The translations under genes and the position numbers were made by a program. Positions 25,908 through 36,038 of a DNA stretch of 64,000 nt are shown here, in pieces. Each line of letters starts with the position of its first letter. Within the stretch, counting starts at the first letter, position 1. Source of the stretch: Lederbergia wuyishanensis. Its GTDB lineage: Bacteria; Bacillota; Bacilli; Bacillales; Bacillaceae_C. Under the pieces are notes generated by a model. It saw only the letters and a program-made list of their open reading frames with translations. It had not been told where the DNA came from and did not search any database. Where the stretch lies: assembly GCF_022900255.1 (NCBI RefSeq), contig NZ_JALIRM010000003.1, positions 85,894 to 149,893 of the forward strand. Direction: 5' to 3'.

Positions 25908-28880
25908 GTGAAACGATTGCTTCGAAAATATGCAGTTAGCATAACAGTTGTTGTTGTACTTATTGCATCGATTTTTATATGGAATCAATCCCGGGGTTAT
26001 AATGACGCTGCGATGGCAATGATTCCAGAATATGATGATGTAGAGGAAAGATCTATTTTAGCCGATGAAGATATACAAAGTAAGTTAGAACCGTCCTTTT
26101 TTGAATATTATGATAATCATAATCAAACAGGAGCGTCTGACTCCAATGGTTTTGAAGTAGCGATTGCTTCAAGTGATTATTCCGCAATTAGTCAAGATAA
26201 TGTTGAAATCAAAACGGGCCTAGGAGAACCATTTGACAAGGCTGTTGCACTTATAGACCAAAACGCTTGGGCAGAGTATACCTTTACCGTTCCTGAAGAT
26301 GGCTATTACCAAATGGGCATGAGTTATTATGCACTTCCTGGTAAAAGAGCAGCGGTTGTCAGGAGTATGCAAATTGATGGAAAGTATCCGTTTTTCCAAG
26401 CTAAAAAACTTACATTCCAAAGAATGTGGAAAGAAAAAGATGAGACATGGTTTGATAATCAAGGAAACGAATTTAATCCTAGCCGTGAAGAAGTGCATGG
26501 TTGGCAATATAAGGAGATTCGAGATTCTGAAGCGAAGATTACAGAACCTCTTCGTTTTTATTTAACGAAGGGTGAGCATACCCTTCGAATAGAAGCTGTA
26601 CGTGAACCGGCTGCCATTGGTGAGATCCGCATCTTTTCGCCAATTCATTATCCTACATATGATGAAGTGGTGCAGACATATAAAGAGAAGGGATACAAAG
26701 AAACAAAAGGTGTACAAGTTAAAATCCAGGCGGAGCATGCAATACTTCGATCTGACCCTACTTTGAAACGGATTGAAGATCGGGAGCCAATTACTGAACC
26801 TTTTAATCCAAAAGCGATTGCTTTAAATACATTCGGTGGTGATGGATGGAGAAATGGGGAACAGTGGGCTGAATGGGAGTTCGAAGTGCCTGAAAGTGGT
26901 TTGTACAATATTGGGATGCGATATGGCCAATGGTATTTAAATGGAATTCCAACTCAAAGAAAAATCACCATTGATGACAAGGTGCCGTTTCAGGAAATGA
27001 ATGGAGTTCTTTTTCCTTACAAGCAAGAGTTCCAAATAATGAAATTAGGCAATAAAGATGAAGAATTTTTATATTATTTAGAAAAAGGTAAACATACGAT
27101 TCGGATGGAAGTGCAGGTTGGTAGTCTTGGAGAAATGATGGAAGCCGTCAGGGTGACAACGAATAAACTGTCACTTCTATATCGAGAGGTTATTCGTGTT
27201 ACAGGTACAAGTCCGGACCCAAATGCTGATTGGAATTTAGAAAACAATATTACGAACCTAGTGCCGCGATTACACTTATTAGCAACGAATGTAAACGATG
27301 TCGTTGAGTCGTTATACGACTTAGGTGTTCAAAAAGGAAGCTCAGATATTAGTACTCTATTAGAAGTTCGCGATACGTTGATCAGTATGGCTGAAAATAC
27401 AGATACTATCCCGGCAAGATTAGAGTCAATAAACAATCTTCAAGCTTCTCTTGGTACATGGGTAAATAGCATGAGCCAGCAGAGTTTGCTGCTCGATTAT
27501 ATTTTAGTTCAGTCTCCTGATCAAAAGTGGCTGAAACCAGCTGCTCCATGGTACGTACGAGCAGGAACAAGTGTTAGAGATTTAGGCTATTCCTTTACGA
27601 AAGATTATAGTGGGATCGGTAATCTTTATGAAGATGAAGAAACTCTTGACGTATGGATTGCACGCGGGCGCGATTGGGTGCAGATCATTAAACAAATGAT
27701 TGATGAGGATTTCACGACTGAGACTGGAATTAAGGTTAATGTTAACGTCGTTCCGGCTGGACAAATGCAAGTATTGCTTCTAGCGAACACTGCAGGTCTT
27801 GCACCGGATGTTGCGCTTGGTGTTGAAGGAGAAACGCCTATTGACTTCGCTGTTCGTAATGCGCTGGTAAATTTAAATGATTATCCTGACTATGAAGAAG
27901 TTGCGAGTCGTTTCAGACCAGGTGCCCTCATTCCATATAAATACAATGATGGTGATTATGCCCTTCCTGAAAACCAAAACTTCTATATGCTCTTTTACCG
28001 GAAAGATATTATGGAAGAGCTTGGGATTACAGAAGATGAAATACCAGATACCTGGGAAGAGGTTATGCAGCTAATTCCGACCTTGCAACAAAACGGAATG
28101 GACTTTTTCTATCCGCATGCTCCGAATGATACGAAGCTTGCCATCAATGAATTTGCGCCGTTTTTATTCCAGCATGGCGGAGATCTATATGATGAAAAAG
28201 GGATGGTCTCGAAGCTTGATTCTCCAGAAGCATTAAAAGCGATGGAAATGTGGACGGAGCTTTTCACGAATTACAAGATTGAAAAGCAAGCAGATTTCTA
28301 TAACCGTTTCCGTTCAGGTGAAATGCCTATCGGAGTTGCAGACTATTCAACGTATATATTGTTATCTACCGCTGCACCTGAATTAACTGGGTGGTGGGGT
28401 ATGAAGCCTATGCCTGGTCTTAAACAGGAAGATGGAAGGATCAATCGTTCAACTGGTGGACTTGGTCAGACAGGGATCATTTTTAAAGATTCAAAAATGA
28501 AAGAGGAAGCCTGGCAGTTTTTAAAATGGTGGACAGGCGCTGATGCACAGGAAAGGTTCGGTTCGGAACTAGAAGCTCTCCTTGGCGTTGAAGCTCGTTG
28601 GAACACTGCGAATGTTGAAGCATTGAATAGACTTCCTTGGGAACAAAAAGATTTAGAGGCCATATTAGAACAATGGGAATGGTTTAGGGAGCGGGAAGTC
28701 GTGATCGGCGGCTACTATACAACCCGTCATATTGCAAATATGTGGAATGAAATTGTCTTAAATGGAAAGGTGACCCGTGAAGCGGTCGAAGAAGGAGTGC
28801 GAGAAATCAACAAGGAACTCCGGAAAAAACGTGAGGAATTCGGTTTGGAAACATCTGACACCGATCGCCTTGATGAATAA
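25908..28880 (+). CDS. Membrane-anchored binding protein fused to two carbohydrate-binding-like modules
   Basis: Unusual 990-residue protein. A short basic start and one transmembrane helix (about 9-27) anchor it outside the cell. Two related beta-sandwich modules follow, about 83-245 and 270-420, sharing the pattern W-A-E-Y/W-x-F-x-V-P-E-D/S-G-x-Y, then an IDGKYPF or IDDKVPF strand and a YL-x-KG-E/K-HT-I/L-R strand, like CBM6/CBM35 folds. A helical linker (about 425-545) leads to a C-terminal family 1 solute-binding domain (about 580-970, DVWIARGRDW ... FYMLFYRKDIMEELG). The GTG start follows GGGGGAGG. It precedes a permease pair and may bind polymeric or branched ligands. Confidence 0.85.
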   Translation: MKRLLRKYAVSITVVVVLIASIFIWNQSRGYNDAAMAMIPEYDDVEERSILADEDIQSKLEPSFFEYYDNHNQTGASDSNGFEVAIASSDYSAISQDNVEIKTGLGEPFDKAVALIDQNAWAEYTFTVPEDGYYQMGMSYYALPGKRAAVVRSMQIDGKYPFFQAKKLTFQRMWKEKDETWFDNQGNEFNPSREEVHGWQYKEIRDSEAKITEPLRFYLTKGEHTLRIEAVREPAAIGEIRIFSPIHYPTYDEVVQTYKEKGYKETKGVQVKIQAEHAILRSDPTLKRIEDREPITEPFNPKAIALNTFGGDGWRNGEQWAEWEFEVPESGLYNIGMRYGQWYLNGIPTQRKITIDDKVPFQEMNGVLFPYKQEFQIMKLGNKDEEFLYYLEKGKHTIRMEVQVGSLGEMMEAVRVTTNKLSLLYREVIRVTGTSPDPNADWNLENNITNLVPRLHLLATNVNDVVESLYDLGVQKGSSDISTLLEVRDTLISMAENTDTIPARLESINNLQASLGTWVNSMSQQSLLLDYILVQSPDQKWLKPAAPWYVRAGTSVRDLGYSFTKDYSGIGNLYEDEETLDVWIARGRDWVQIIKQMIDEDFTTETGIKVNVNVVPAGQMQVLLLANTAGLAPDVALGVEGETPIDFAVRNALVNLNDYPDYEEVASRFRPGALIPYKYNDGDYALPENQNFYMLFYRKDIMEELGITEDEIPDTWEEVMQLIPTLQQNGMDFFYPHAPNDTKLAINEFAPFLFQHGGDLYDEKGMVSKLDSPEALKAMEMWTELFTNYKIEKQADFYNRFRSGEMPIGVADYSTYILLSTAAPELTGWWGMKPMPGLKQEDGRINRSTGGLGQTGIIFKDSKMKEEAWQFLKWWTGADAQERFGSELEALLGVEARWNTANVEALNRLPWEQKDLEAILEQWEWFREREVVIGGYYTTRHIANMWNEIVLNGKVTREAVEEGVREINKELRKKREEFGLETSDTDRLDE

Positions 28881-28894
28881 GGGGGCGCACAGGA

Positions 28895-29869
28895 ATGGCT
28901 ATGGAATCAACAACAACTGTAAAAAATGAGGCTCCGATTGCTACGACATCGGGTCCTCCCCTTCCTATGGGGAAATGGAAAAAACTTTGGTTGGATATGA
29001 AAAGAAACCGTATTTCCTATTTATTATTAGCTCCGTTTCTTATCGTATTTACGATGTTTACGATCATTCCAATCATCACATCGATTATTTTAAGTTTCTC
29101 CTATTACAACATTGTGGAAGCGCCAAGGTTCGTTGGGCTTTCCAATTACAAGCTATTATTTGTCGATGATGATATTTTCTTAAAAGCTGTAGGGATTACG
29201 CTTAAATTTGCCTTTGTTACAGGACCGCTTGGTTATGTTTTAGCGTTTTTACTAGCTTGGCTAATTAGTCAAATCCCTCAAAAATATCGCTTTTTTTACA
29301 CACTTTGCTTTTATACACCGTCCATCACAAGTGCGGTTGCTATGTCTGTCGTGTGGCTATATCTATTTGCTGGTGACCGAAAAGGGTTGTTTAATCACTA
29401 TTTGATTCAAATTGGGATTTTAAAAGAACCGTATTTATTTTTACAAAATGTTGAATCGATTGTACCTGTTATCATCATCGTTTCGTTATGGAGTAGTATG
29501 GGAATCGGCTTCCTTGCGTTCCTTGCAGGGTTACAAAATGTTCCGCAAGATCTATACGAAGCGGGGAAAATTGATGGAGTTAGATATCGTTGGCAGGAAT
29601 TATGGTATATCACGCTTCCATCTGTAAAACCACAGTTATTATTCGGAGCAGTTATGCAAGTCGTGTTCTCACTCCAAGTATTTGATGTAAGTATGCAGCT
29701 TGTCGGTATGCCAAGTCCTTTATATGCCGGGCATACGATTCTAGCTCACTTATATGACTATGCATTTATTCGCTTTGAAATGGGTTACGCTTCAGCGATT
29801 GCTGTCATTCTATTTTTGATGATGCTCGGGTTAAATAGACTTATTTTTAGAGTGTTAGGGAGGGAATAG
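28895..29869 (+). CDS. Sugar ABC transporter permease (MalF type)
   Basis: Permease of 324 aa with a 45-residue hydrophilic cytoplasmic N terminus, six membrane segments and the EAA loop QDLYEAGKIDGVRYRWQELWYITLPSV. It starts 14 bases after the modular binding protein and is followed after three bases by its partner permease. Either ATG 28895 or ATG 28901 could be used; AAGGGGG is closer in spacing to the first. Confidence 0.9.
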   Translation: MAMESTTTVKNEAPIATTSGPPLPMGKWKKLWLDMKRNRISYLLLAPFLIVFTMFTIIPIITSIILSFSYYNIVEAPRFVGLSNYKLLFVDDDIFLKAVGITLKFAFVTGPLGYVLAFLLAWLISQIPQKYRFFYTLCFYTPSITSAVAMSVVWLYLFAGDRKGLFNHYLIQIGILKEPYLFLQNVESIVPVIIIVSLWSSMGIGFLAFLAGLQNVPQDLYEAGKIDGVRYRWQELWYITLPSVKPQLLFGAVMQVVFSLQVFDVSMQLVGMPSPLYAGHTILAHLYDYAFIRFEMGYASAIAVILFLMMLGLNRLIFRVLGRE

Positions 29870-29872
29870 GGG

Positions 29873-30736
29873 ATGAGAGCTACGGTTTCCCGAAAAAGGA
29901 CAGATTGGGGAGGGGTTTTTCTTTATATATTCCTTACCATCTTTGGTTTATTGATGCTTGCGCCACTCGTATACATGGCTTCAACATCTGTTAAACCGAT
30001 TAGTGAATTATTCTTGTTCCCGCCAAGGTTTTTCCCGATTAATCCTACTTTAATGAATTTCAGGGATTTACTTTTAATTACTGGGACATCTTTTGTACCA
30101 TTTTCTCGCTATATTTTTAATAGTGTATTAATAACAGCTGGTATTGTATTTTTTGGAGTTGTCATATCTGCTATGGCGGCATATCCACTAGCTAAACATG
30201 AAATGCCATTTAAAAGTACAATTTTTAATTTGATTGTAACGGCATTGATGTTTTCATCTATGGTATTGCAAATTCCTCAATATTTACTTGTTAGTAAGTC
30301 AGGGCTTATGAATACGTATTTTGCGATGATTCTTCCATACTTGGCTGCGCCAATTGGCATTTTCTTAATGATTCAATTCCTTAAACAAATGCCAGATTCT
30401 TTAATTGAGTCTGCAAGAATTGAAGGGGCTTCTGAATGGACGATTCTTTGGAAAATTGTATTCCCATTACTGAAGCCCGCAGTGGCAACTTTTGCTCTTT
30501 TTAGCTTCGTCCAAGCGTGGAATGATCCATATCCTTCGATGATGTATACGACGAGAGAAGAGTTGAAAGCATTACCATTTGCCATTCAATCAATCAGTGG
30601 TGGAGCTGGAGTCATTGCACGTGTAGGAACCTTTGCTGCAGCTAGTTTTTTAATGGTTGTACCTACCATTATCGTCTTTACGATTACACAACGAATGGTA
30701 TTGCAAACGATGGCTCACTCGGGCCTGAAAGAGTAG
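29873..30736 (+). CDS. Sugar ABC transporter permease (MalG type)
   Basis: Partner permease, 287 aa, six membrane segments, EAA loop DSLIESARIEGASEWTILWKIVFPLLKP. The ribosome site GGGAGGGAATAGGGG overlaps the end of the previous gene. It completes the first permease pair of the cluster. Confidence 0.9.
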   Translation: MRATVSRKRTDWGGVFLYIFLTIFGLLMLAPLVYMASTSVKPISELFLFPPRFFPINPTLMNFRDLLLITGTSFVPFSRYIFNSVLITAGIVFFGVVISAMAAYPLAKHEMPFKSTIFNLIVTALMFSSMVLQIPQYLLVSKSGLMNTYFAMILPYLAAPIGIFLMIQFLKQMPDSLIESARIEGASEWTILWKIVFPLLKPAVATFALFSFVQAWNDPYPSMMYTTREELKALPFAIQSISGGAGVIARVGTFAAASFLMVVPTIIVFTITQRMVLQTMAHSGLKE

Positions 30737-30748
30737 GGGGGAGAACAT

Positions 30749-32218
30749 TTGAAGACAATGAAAAGACTTTGCGCAATTATAGCAACTGTCATGATGATGT
30801 TGGTTTTGCCAATGGAAGGCATGGCGGAAACCCCCTACGAAGGTTATATATGGAATACTGAGGGAAGAGATGTTCATTCCATTAATGGATATGTGTATCA
30901 TGACTCAATTGATGGCGCATTCTTGCCTACAGGGGTTTTTAATAATCCGGAAGATATTTTCATCGCAAACGATGACACTATCTATATAACTGACACAGGA
31001 AATAATCGTATTGTGCATTTGGATCAAGATTATGAAGTGATAAAAGTGATTGGTGACCAAGACGGACCAGGAAAACTAAATGGTCCAAAAGGTGTATTCA
31101 TTAAGGAAGATGGAACAGTTTACGTTGCCGACACGAAAAATCAACGCATTGCCATATTTGATCAAAATGGAAAGTACGAACGAGAGCTTACCGCACCAAC
31201 AAGCACGTTATTAGGGAAAAAGTTCTCCTATTCTCCTTCTAAGCTTGTTGTTGATAAGCGTGATTATTTATATGTCGTTAGTGAAGGAAACACAAAAGGA
31301 TTAATGCAAATTAATAATAAAGGTGAATTTAAAGGCTTTTTCGGAACGAATGAAGTTGGATTTAATTTATGGCGTTTTCTCGCACGCCTCATTGCCACTG
31401 ACGAGCAAAAAGCGAAAATGAGGTCCGTACAGCCTTTAGCATTTTCAAATTTAGCACAAGATGAAGATGGATTTATTTATACAACGACGTTAGGAACAGA
31501 TGAAAATCAAATTAAAAGGCTATCTCCTGTCGGGGTTGATACGTTAAATCCTTCTGCGAAGAAATACGGCGACTTGCTTAGTTATGGAGGAAATATAGAA
31601 ATCTCTGCATTTATCGATCTGACTGTAAATGAAGATGGTTTAATTACGGCGTTGAATTTACAGACTAGCAGAATATACCAATATGATAAGCTAGGAAATC
31701 TTTTATTCGTATTTGGGGGAACCGGGGAACAAAATGGGGTTTTTACGACTCCTTCAAGTATCGACCAAGACTCTGAAGGGATTTTATATGTAGTGGATAA
31801 AGGTAGAAATCGCATTGATTTATTTAGAACGACACCTTTTGCTGACCTTGTCCATACTGCTTCCAAATTATATGTAGACGGACAATATGAAGATGCGAAA
31901 GAAATATGGGAAGAAGTCATCCATTTAAATGGTAATTATGATATTGCTTACCATGCAATCGGAAAGGCCCTTTATAAGTCGGAAAAATATAAAGAGGCGA
32001 TGGATTACTTTAAAAAGGCTAGTTCCCGTACAGATTACTCTGCATCCTTCCGAGAATATCGAGTTGAATATGTTCGTGAACATTTTGCATGGTTTTTTGG
32101 AGGAGTCATCGCGTTATTCATAATCCTTCGTTTTGGAATTCCGCGTTTGATTAAGCTTATTCGCCAAGGTCGTAAGGAAAGACGAACGGCTCTTGAAGGA
32201 GAGGTGGATGCAAAGTGA
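30749..32218 (+). CDS. Membrane-anchored NHL-repeat / TPR protein
   Basis: Surface protein of 489 aa. A signal peptide (hydrophobic run to GMA, cleavage before ETPYEG) leads to a beta-propeller of NHL-type repeats seen at about 65-95 (DTIYITDTGNNRIVHLD), 110-140 (GTVYVADTKNQRIAIFD) and 340-365 (GILYVVDKGRNRIDLF). Two TPR-like helix pairs follow at about 370-430 (YEDAKEIWEEV, YKEAMDYFKKA), then one membrane helix (about 450-468) with a basic cytoplasmic tail. The TTG start is preceded by GGGGGGAGA. Its gene overlaps the next. A role as a ligand-binding or scaffold subunit of the transporter complex is inference. Confidence 0.85.
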   Translation: MKTMKRLCAIIATVMMMLVLPMEGMAETPYEGYIWNTEGRDVHSINGYVYHDSIDGAFLPTGVFNNPEDIFIANDDTIYITDTGNNRIVHLDQDYEVIKVIGDQDGPGKLNGPKGVFIKEDGTVYVADTKNQRIAIFDQNGKYERELTAPTSTLLGKKFSYSPSKLVVDKRDYLYVVSEGNTKGLMQINNKGEFKGFFGTNEVGFNLWRFLARLIATDEQKAKMRSVQPLAFSNLAQDEDGFIYTTTLGTDENQIKRLSPVGVDTLNPSAKKYGDLLSYGGNIEISAFIDLTVNEDGLITALNLQTSRIYQYDKLGNLLFVFGGTGEQNGVFTTPSSIDQDSEGILYVVDKGRNRIDLFRTTPFADLVHTASKLYVDGQYEDAKEIWEEVIHLNGNYDIAYHAIGKALYKSEKYKEAMDYFKKASSRTDYSASFREYRVEYVREHFAWFFGGVIALFIILRFGIPRLIKLIRQGRKERRTALEGEVDAK

Positions 32219-32829
32219 ATACTGTACAGATGATGCGCCAAGTATTGTTTAAACCGCTGGACTTCTTTTACGACATCCAAGAACCAAATCGCTTGAAATG
32301 GTCACAAGGATTTATCCTTATTTTAATGGCGTTTATTGCAAGAATGGTATCTCTTTTACTAGTTGGCTACCATTTTGAAGCGAGAGAGCCTTATCAAATT
32401 TCCTATTTTCATGAATTTATTTGGATTCTTGTTCCTTGGATAACTTGGTGTCTTGCTAATTGGAGTGTCAGTACGATTTTAGATGGTGAAGGGAAATTTA
32501 AAGAGCTCTTTGTTGGCAGTGCTTTCTGTCTTGTCCCTTATATCATTTTTATCATTCCCATTACATTAATGACGAATGTACTAGCTCTAAGTGAAGAATC
32601 GTTTTATAACTCTGCAACGGTGTTAATCTTATGTTGGGTAGGATTATTAATATTAATCAAAGTAAAAGTTTTGCATGATTTTGAACTTGGAAAGCTTATC
32701 TTGATTACTTTTTTTACACTGCTGGGTATGGCAATTATTTGGTTCATCGGCATCTTATTATACGGGCTTATCAACCAATTTATTAGTTTCTTCTTGGATC
32801 TATTTAAAGAAATACGATTCAGGCTGTAG
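32215..32829 (+). CDS. Yip1-family integral membrane protein
   Basis: Membrane protein of 204 aa with about five hydrophobic helices, resembling the Yip1 domain (soluble start NTVQMMRQVLFKPLDFFYDIQE, then helices at about 35-55, 70-95, 100-125, 135-150 and 160-195). The GTG start overlaps the previous stop codon (GTGA), so it is translationally coupled to the NHL/TPR gene. No enzyme motif is seen. Its fixed place between the NHL/TPR and DUF5696 genes suggests a shared complex. Confidence 0.75.
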   Translation: MNTVQMMRQVLFKPLDFFYDIQEPNRLKWSQGFILILMAFIARMVSLLLVGYHFEAREPYQISYFHEFIWILVPWITWCLANWSVSTILDGEGKFKELFVGSAFCLVPYIIFIIPITLMTNVLALSEESFYNSATVLILCWVGLLILIKVKVLHDFELGKLILITFFTLLGMAIIWFIGILLYGLINQFISFFLDLFKEIRFRL

Positions 32830-32841
32830 GGGGTGGGAAAT

Positions 32842-35166
32842 TTGTTCCAATACGAAAAGATTAGTCGGAAAAACATATTTATCTTCTTCATCTGCACGAT
32901 GTTAATCTTTAGTTTGTTTCCACAAGGAATTTTTGCGGAAGACGCTGAAAATGACGCAGCTACTGAAGCAAATAGTGAAGAAAAGGAAACAGGTTCGGAT
33001 GGCGAGAATGCTGAAGCCGCTCCACCTAAAGAAATCGTCATTGTTGAAACAGGAGAATTGTATCCGATAACTGCAACAAAAAAGGTTGCTGAGAATTCAT
33101 CATTAGAGCTTTACATAGATGAAGTGAACGGGAATATTAGGGTTGTTAACAAAAAGTCAGGAAAAGAATGGCTAGGTGCACCACAAGTCGATAAAGGCAT
33201 TCTACCTAATAATAAAGCGTTCATTGATGCACCTGTTCACATTGAATATACAGATGGATCGAGTATTTCTCAAACATATACGCTAAAGGACAAGGAAAAT
33301 GAAATTGAAACGTCACCTATCGAAAATGGAGTACGAGTTGACTTTACAATTAAGGAAATAAAGGTCAATTTTGCACTGGAATATACATTGACAGAAGATG
33401 GATTTGAAGTAACGATTCCGGATGAATCCGTAAAAGAATCTGGAACAGTCAGACTTACAAGCTTAGATGTTTTGCCGTTTTTTCATGCAGCAGATCGGAA
33501 GGTTGATGGGGAAGTATTTGTTCCGGACGGTTCAGGCGCGTTAATGAAAGTTAAAGAGAAGCATCCCCAATATTTTAAGGGATATTCGGAACCTGTATAC
33601 GGTCCCGACCCCACCTTTGCAATAGAGCTTGGGGACGTGATGGCACAAGGTTTTACGAGAGGTGCAGCCCCTAAAGAAAAAATTGCACTTCCTGTATTCG
33701 GTATTCATCAAGAGGATACTGGATTTTTAGGAATCATTACAAAAGGGGATGAAACGGCTAATATTACGGCAACTCCTTCTGGAATCAGAAATATTCCACT
33801 TTATCGAGCGGGAGCAAAGTTTTTTTACAGAAAGCAAGATGTTATGTTCATCGGTTCTTCTGGAATTATTCCGTTGTTCCAGAGTCAAAGAATTTCTGGC
33901 GATAAGAGAGTTAAATATATTCTCTTAGAAGGCGAAGGGTCCAATTACGTTGGGATGGCACATGCTTATCGAGATTATTTAATAAAAGAATCAGGAATGA
34001 AAAAGTTAGTTGAAAAAGAGACTCCTTTATTTATCGAGCTTGTCGGTGGAATTTTGCGTGATGAAATTATCGGAAAAACCTTTATTGATTTGACGACTTT
34101 TGAACAGGCAAAAAGGATAATAGATGATTACGCAGATAAGGGCATTAATTCTTTAGCCATTACGTTCAAAGGCTGGTCGAAAAAAGGATTGTACGGCAAT
34201 CAACCAGACCATTTTCCTGTAGAACGAAAGCTTGGCGGAAAGAAGGATCTCGAGGATTTAGCGTACTACGCTAAGAAAATGGGCGTAACGTTAAATTTAG
34301 ATGTAAATTATGTCCGACCTTTTCAAGATAGCAAGGGGCTGACTCCTAGGAAAGAAGGAGTCAGAGGAATTGATCGTGATGTCACGAAGAATCCAAACTA
34401 CCGTGTATCTAGTAGACTCGGTCATAACCAGCAGTTGTTTTATTTATTGAAACCGAAAAAATCATCTGAGTATGCTTTAAAGGAAGCTTCCGCCTATCAA
34501 GACCTCGGTATTTCGGGAGTTCATTTAAGTCATGTAGGTAATTTGCTTTATACCGATTTAGATACAAAAAATCCGTCCAGTAGAGAAGATATGAAAGACA
34601 TCTGGATTAATACTATTGATCAATATAAAGATTATGTTGATCGTATTTCAGTAGATTACGGATTTGGGTATTTATTAGGTCGTATCGATGAGATTCATCA
34701 AATACCAATGGACTCTAGTAACTTCGTATATTTAGATGAGACAGTACCGTTTTACCAAATCGTAATTCATGGGGTAATTCCTTATACTGGAAAGCCATCC
34801 AATTTGCGAAATGATGGGAAAGTCGAATTTTTAAAGGCGATTGAATATGGTGCTGGTCCTAGCTTTGAGCTTACGTATAAACCGACAGATCATCTAAAAC
34901 GAACAATGGAGGACAGGTTATTCAGTTCAGATTATGCATACTGGTTTAATCGATCTGTAGAGGAATATGAAGAATTTAGAAAGCTTGAAGAAAGTATCGG
35001 CGGAGAATTGATTACAAATCATGAACAACTTGCAAAAAACGTCTATAAAACTACTTATGAAAATGGGACGCAAGTGATTGTCAATTATAATCGCAAAGCA
35101 AAATCAGTAGATGGCCATACAATTGAAGGGCAAAACTACACGGTCATTGAAGGAGGGAGAAAATAA
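32842..35166 (+). CDS. Secreted DUF5696-type protein with TIM-barrel-like C-terminal half
   Basis: Exported protein of about 774 aa. The start is TTG 32842 (AGGGGGTGG six bases upstream) rather than GTG 32833, which lies inside the ribosome site. A signal peptide ends near IFAED, followed by an acidic linker (about 30-60). The N-terminal half (about 75-370) is beta-rich, as in GH-type beta-sandwich domains; the C-terminal half (about 390-740) alternates strands and helices like a TIM barrel, with acidic residues at strand ends (LNLDVNYV, ISVDYGFGYL, VYLDETVPFY). I recognise it as DUF5696-like; a hydrolase activity is suggested by fold only. Confidence 0.65.
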   Translation: MFQYEKISRKNIFIFFICTMLIFSLFPQGIFAEDAENDAATEANSEEKETGSDGENAEAAPPKEIVIVETGELYPITATKKVAENSSLELYIDEVNGNIRVVNKKSGKEWLGAPQVDKGILPNNKAFIDAPVHIEYTDGSSISQTYTLKDKENEIETSPIENGVRVDFTIKEIKVNFALEYTLTEDGFEVTIPDESVKESGTVRLTSLDVLPFFHAADRKVDGEVFVPDGSGALMKVKEKHPQYFKGYSEPVYGPDPTFAIELGDVMAQGFTRGAAPKEKIALPVFGIHQEDTGFLGIITKGDETANITATPSGIRNIPLYRAGAKFFYRKQDVMFIGSSGIIPLFQSQRISGDKRVKYILLEGEGSNYVGMAHAYRDYLIKESGMKKLVEKETPLFIELVGGILRDEIIGKTFIDLTTFEQAKRIIDDYADKGINSLAITFKGWSKKGLYGNQPDHFPVERKLGGKKDLEDLAYYAKKMGVTLNLDVNYVRPFQDSKGLTPRKEGVRGIDRDVTKNPNYRVSSRLGHNQQLFYLLKPKKSSEYALKEASAYQDLGISGVHLSHVGNLLYTDLDTKNPSSREDMKDIWINTIDQYKDYVDRISVDYGFGYLLGRIDEIHQIPMDSSNFVYLDETVPFYQIVIHGVIPYTGKPSNLRNDGKVEFLKAIEYGAGPSFELTYKPTDHLKRTMEDRLFSSDYAYWFNRSVEEYEEFRKLEESIGGELITNHEQLAKNVYKTTYENGTQVIVNYNRKAKSVDGHTIEGQNYTVIEGGRK

Positions 35167-35168
35167 CC

Positions 35169-36020
35169 ATGAGGCTTTCAATGAAAACAAGACACATCCT
35201 TGAAGGGTATTCATTTGTAGGACCATGGATTATTGGATTTTTCCTATTTATGGCCGTGCCACTTGGAAGATCATTTTATTACTCTTTAAATAACTTAAAA
35301 CCAACAAAACAAGGGCTGCAAGCAACATATGTCGGTTTGAAAAATTACCGTGACGCTTTCACGACGGACGTTAAATTTTTTCCTTTGTTGCTAGAAACGA
35401 TGAAGGACATGTTGACGCAAGTTCCGCTCATCCTCATATTTGCGATGTTTTGTGCCATTTTGCTGAATCGAAATGCGTTTGGAAGAACCTTTTTCAGAGG
35501 AATTTTCTTCTTGCCTGTCATTATCGCATCTGGTGCAGCACTTCGAAAGTTAATGGAGCAAGGAGCAGCATCACTGCCGATTTTTTATCAATTTGAATTG
35601 TACCGGCAACTGAATGCTTTTATTCCGGAAGAGGTTCTCGATCCGCTATTAAAATACGCGGATGCCCTTACACTTGTTATGTGGGATTCGGGTGTACAAA
35701 TCTTAATCTTTTTGGCCGGCCTACAGACGATATCTCCCTCGTTATATGAAGCAGCCAAAATTGATGGAGCAACAGAGTGGGAAGTGTTTTGGAAAATTAC
35801 ATTTCCAATGCTGATACCGATGATTTTTGTTAACACACTCTATAGTATCGTGAACTCGTTTACGAAACCGGATAATGGAGTTATGAATCATTTGTTAAAT
35901 GTGGTATTCGTATCGAATAACTACTCATATGGTTCCGCTATTGGCTGGCTATATTTTATCTTTATATTTATTGTGCTGGGCATCGTATTCCTTTTATTCC
36001 GCAGAGGGTTGACTAATTAG
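35169..36020 (+). CDS. Sugar ABC transporter permease (MalF type), second pair
   Basis: Permease of 283 aa with six membrane segments and EAA loop PSLYEAAKIDGATEWEVFWKITFPMLIP. It begins two bases after the DUF5696 stop. It is not a close copy of the permease at 28895 and has an extended loop (about 120-165) outside the membrane between helices 3 and 4. Confidence 0.9.
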   Translation: MRLSMKTRHILEGYSFVGPWIIGFFLFMAVPLGRSFYYSLNNLKPTKQGLQATYVGLKNYRDAFTTDVKFFPLLLETMKDMLTQVPLILIFAMFCAILLNRNAFGRTFFRGIFFLPVIIASGAALRKLMEQGAASLPIFYQFELYRQLNAFIPEEVLDPLLKYADALTLVMWDSGVQILIFLAGLQTISPSLYEAAKIDGATEWEVFWKITFPMLIPMIFVNTLYSIVNSFTKPDNGVMNHLLNVVFVSNNYSYGSAIGWLYFIFIFIVLGIVFLLFRRGLTN

Positions 36021-36038
36021 AGAGGGGGTAGACTTTAG

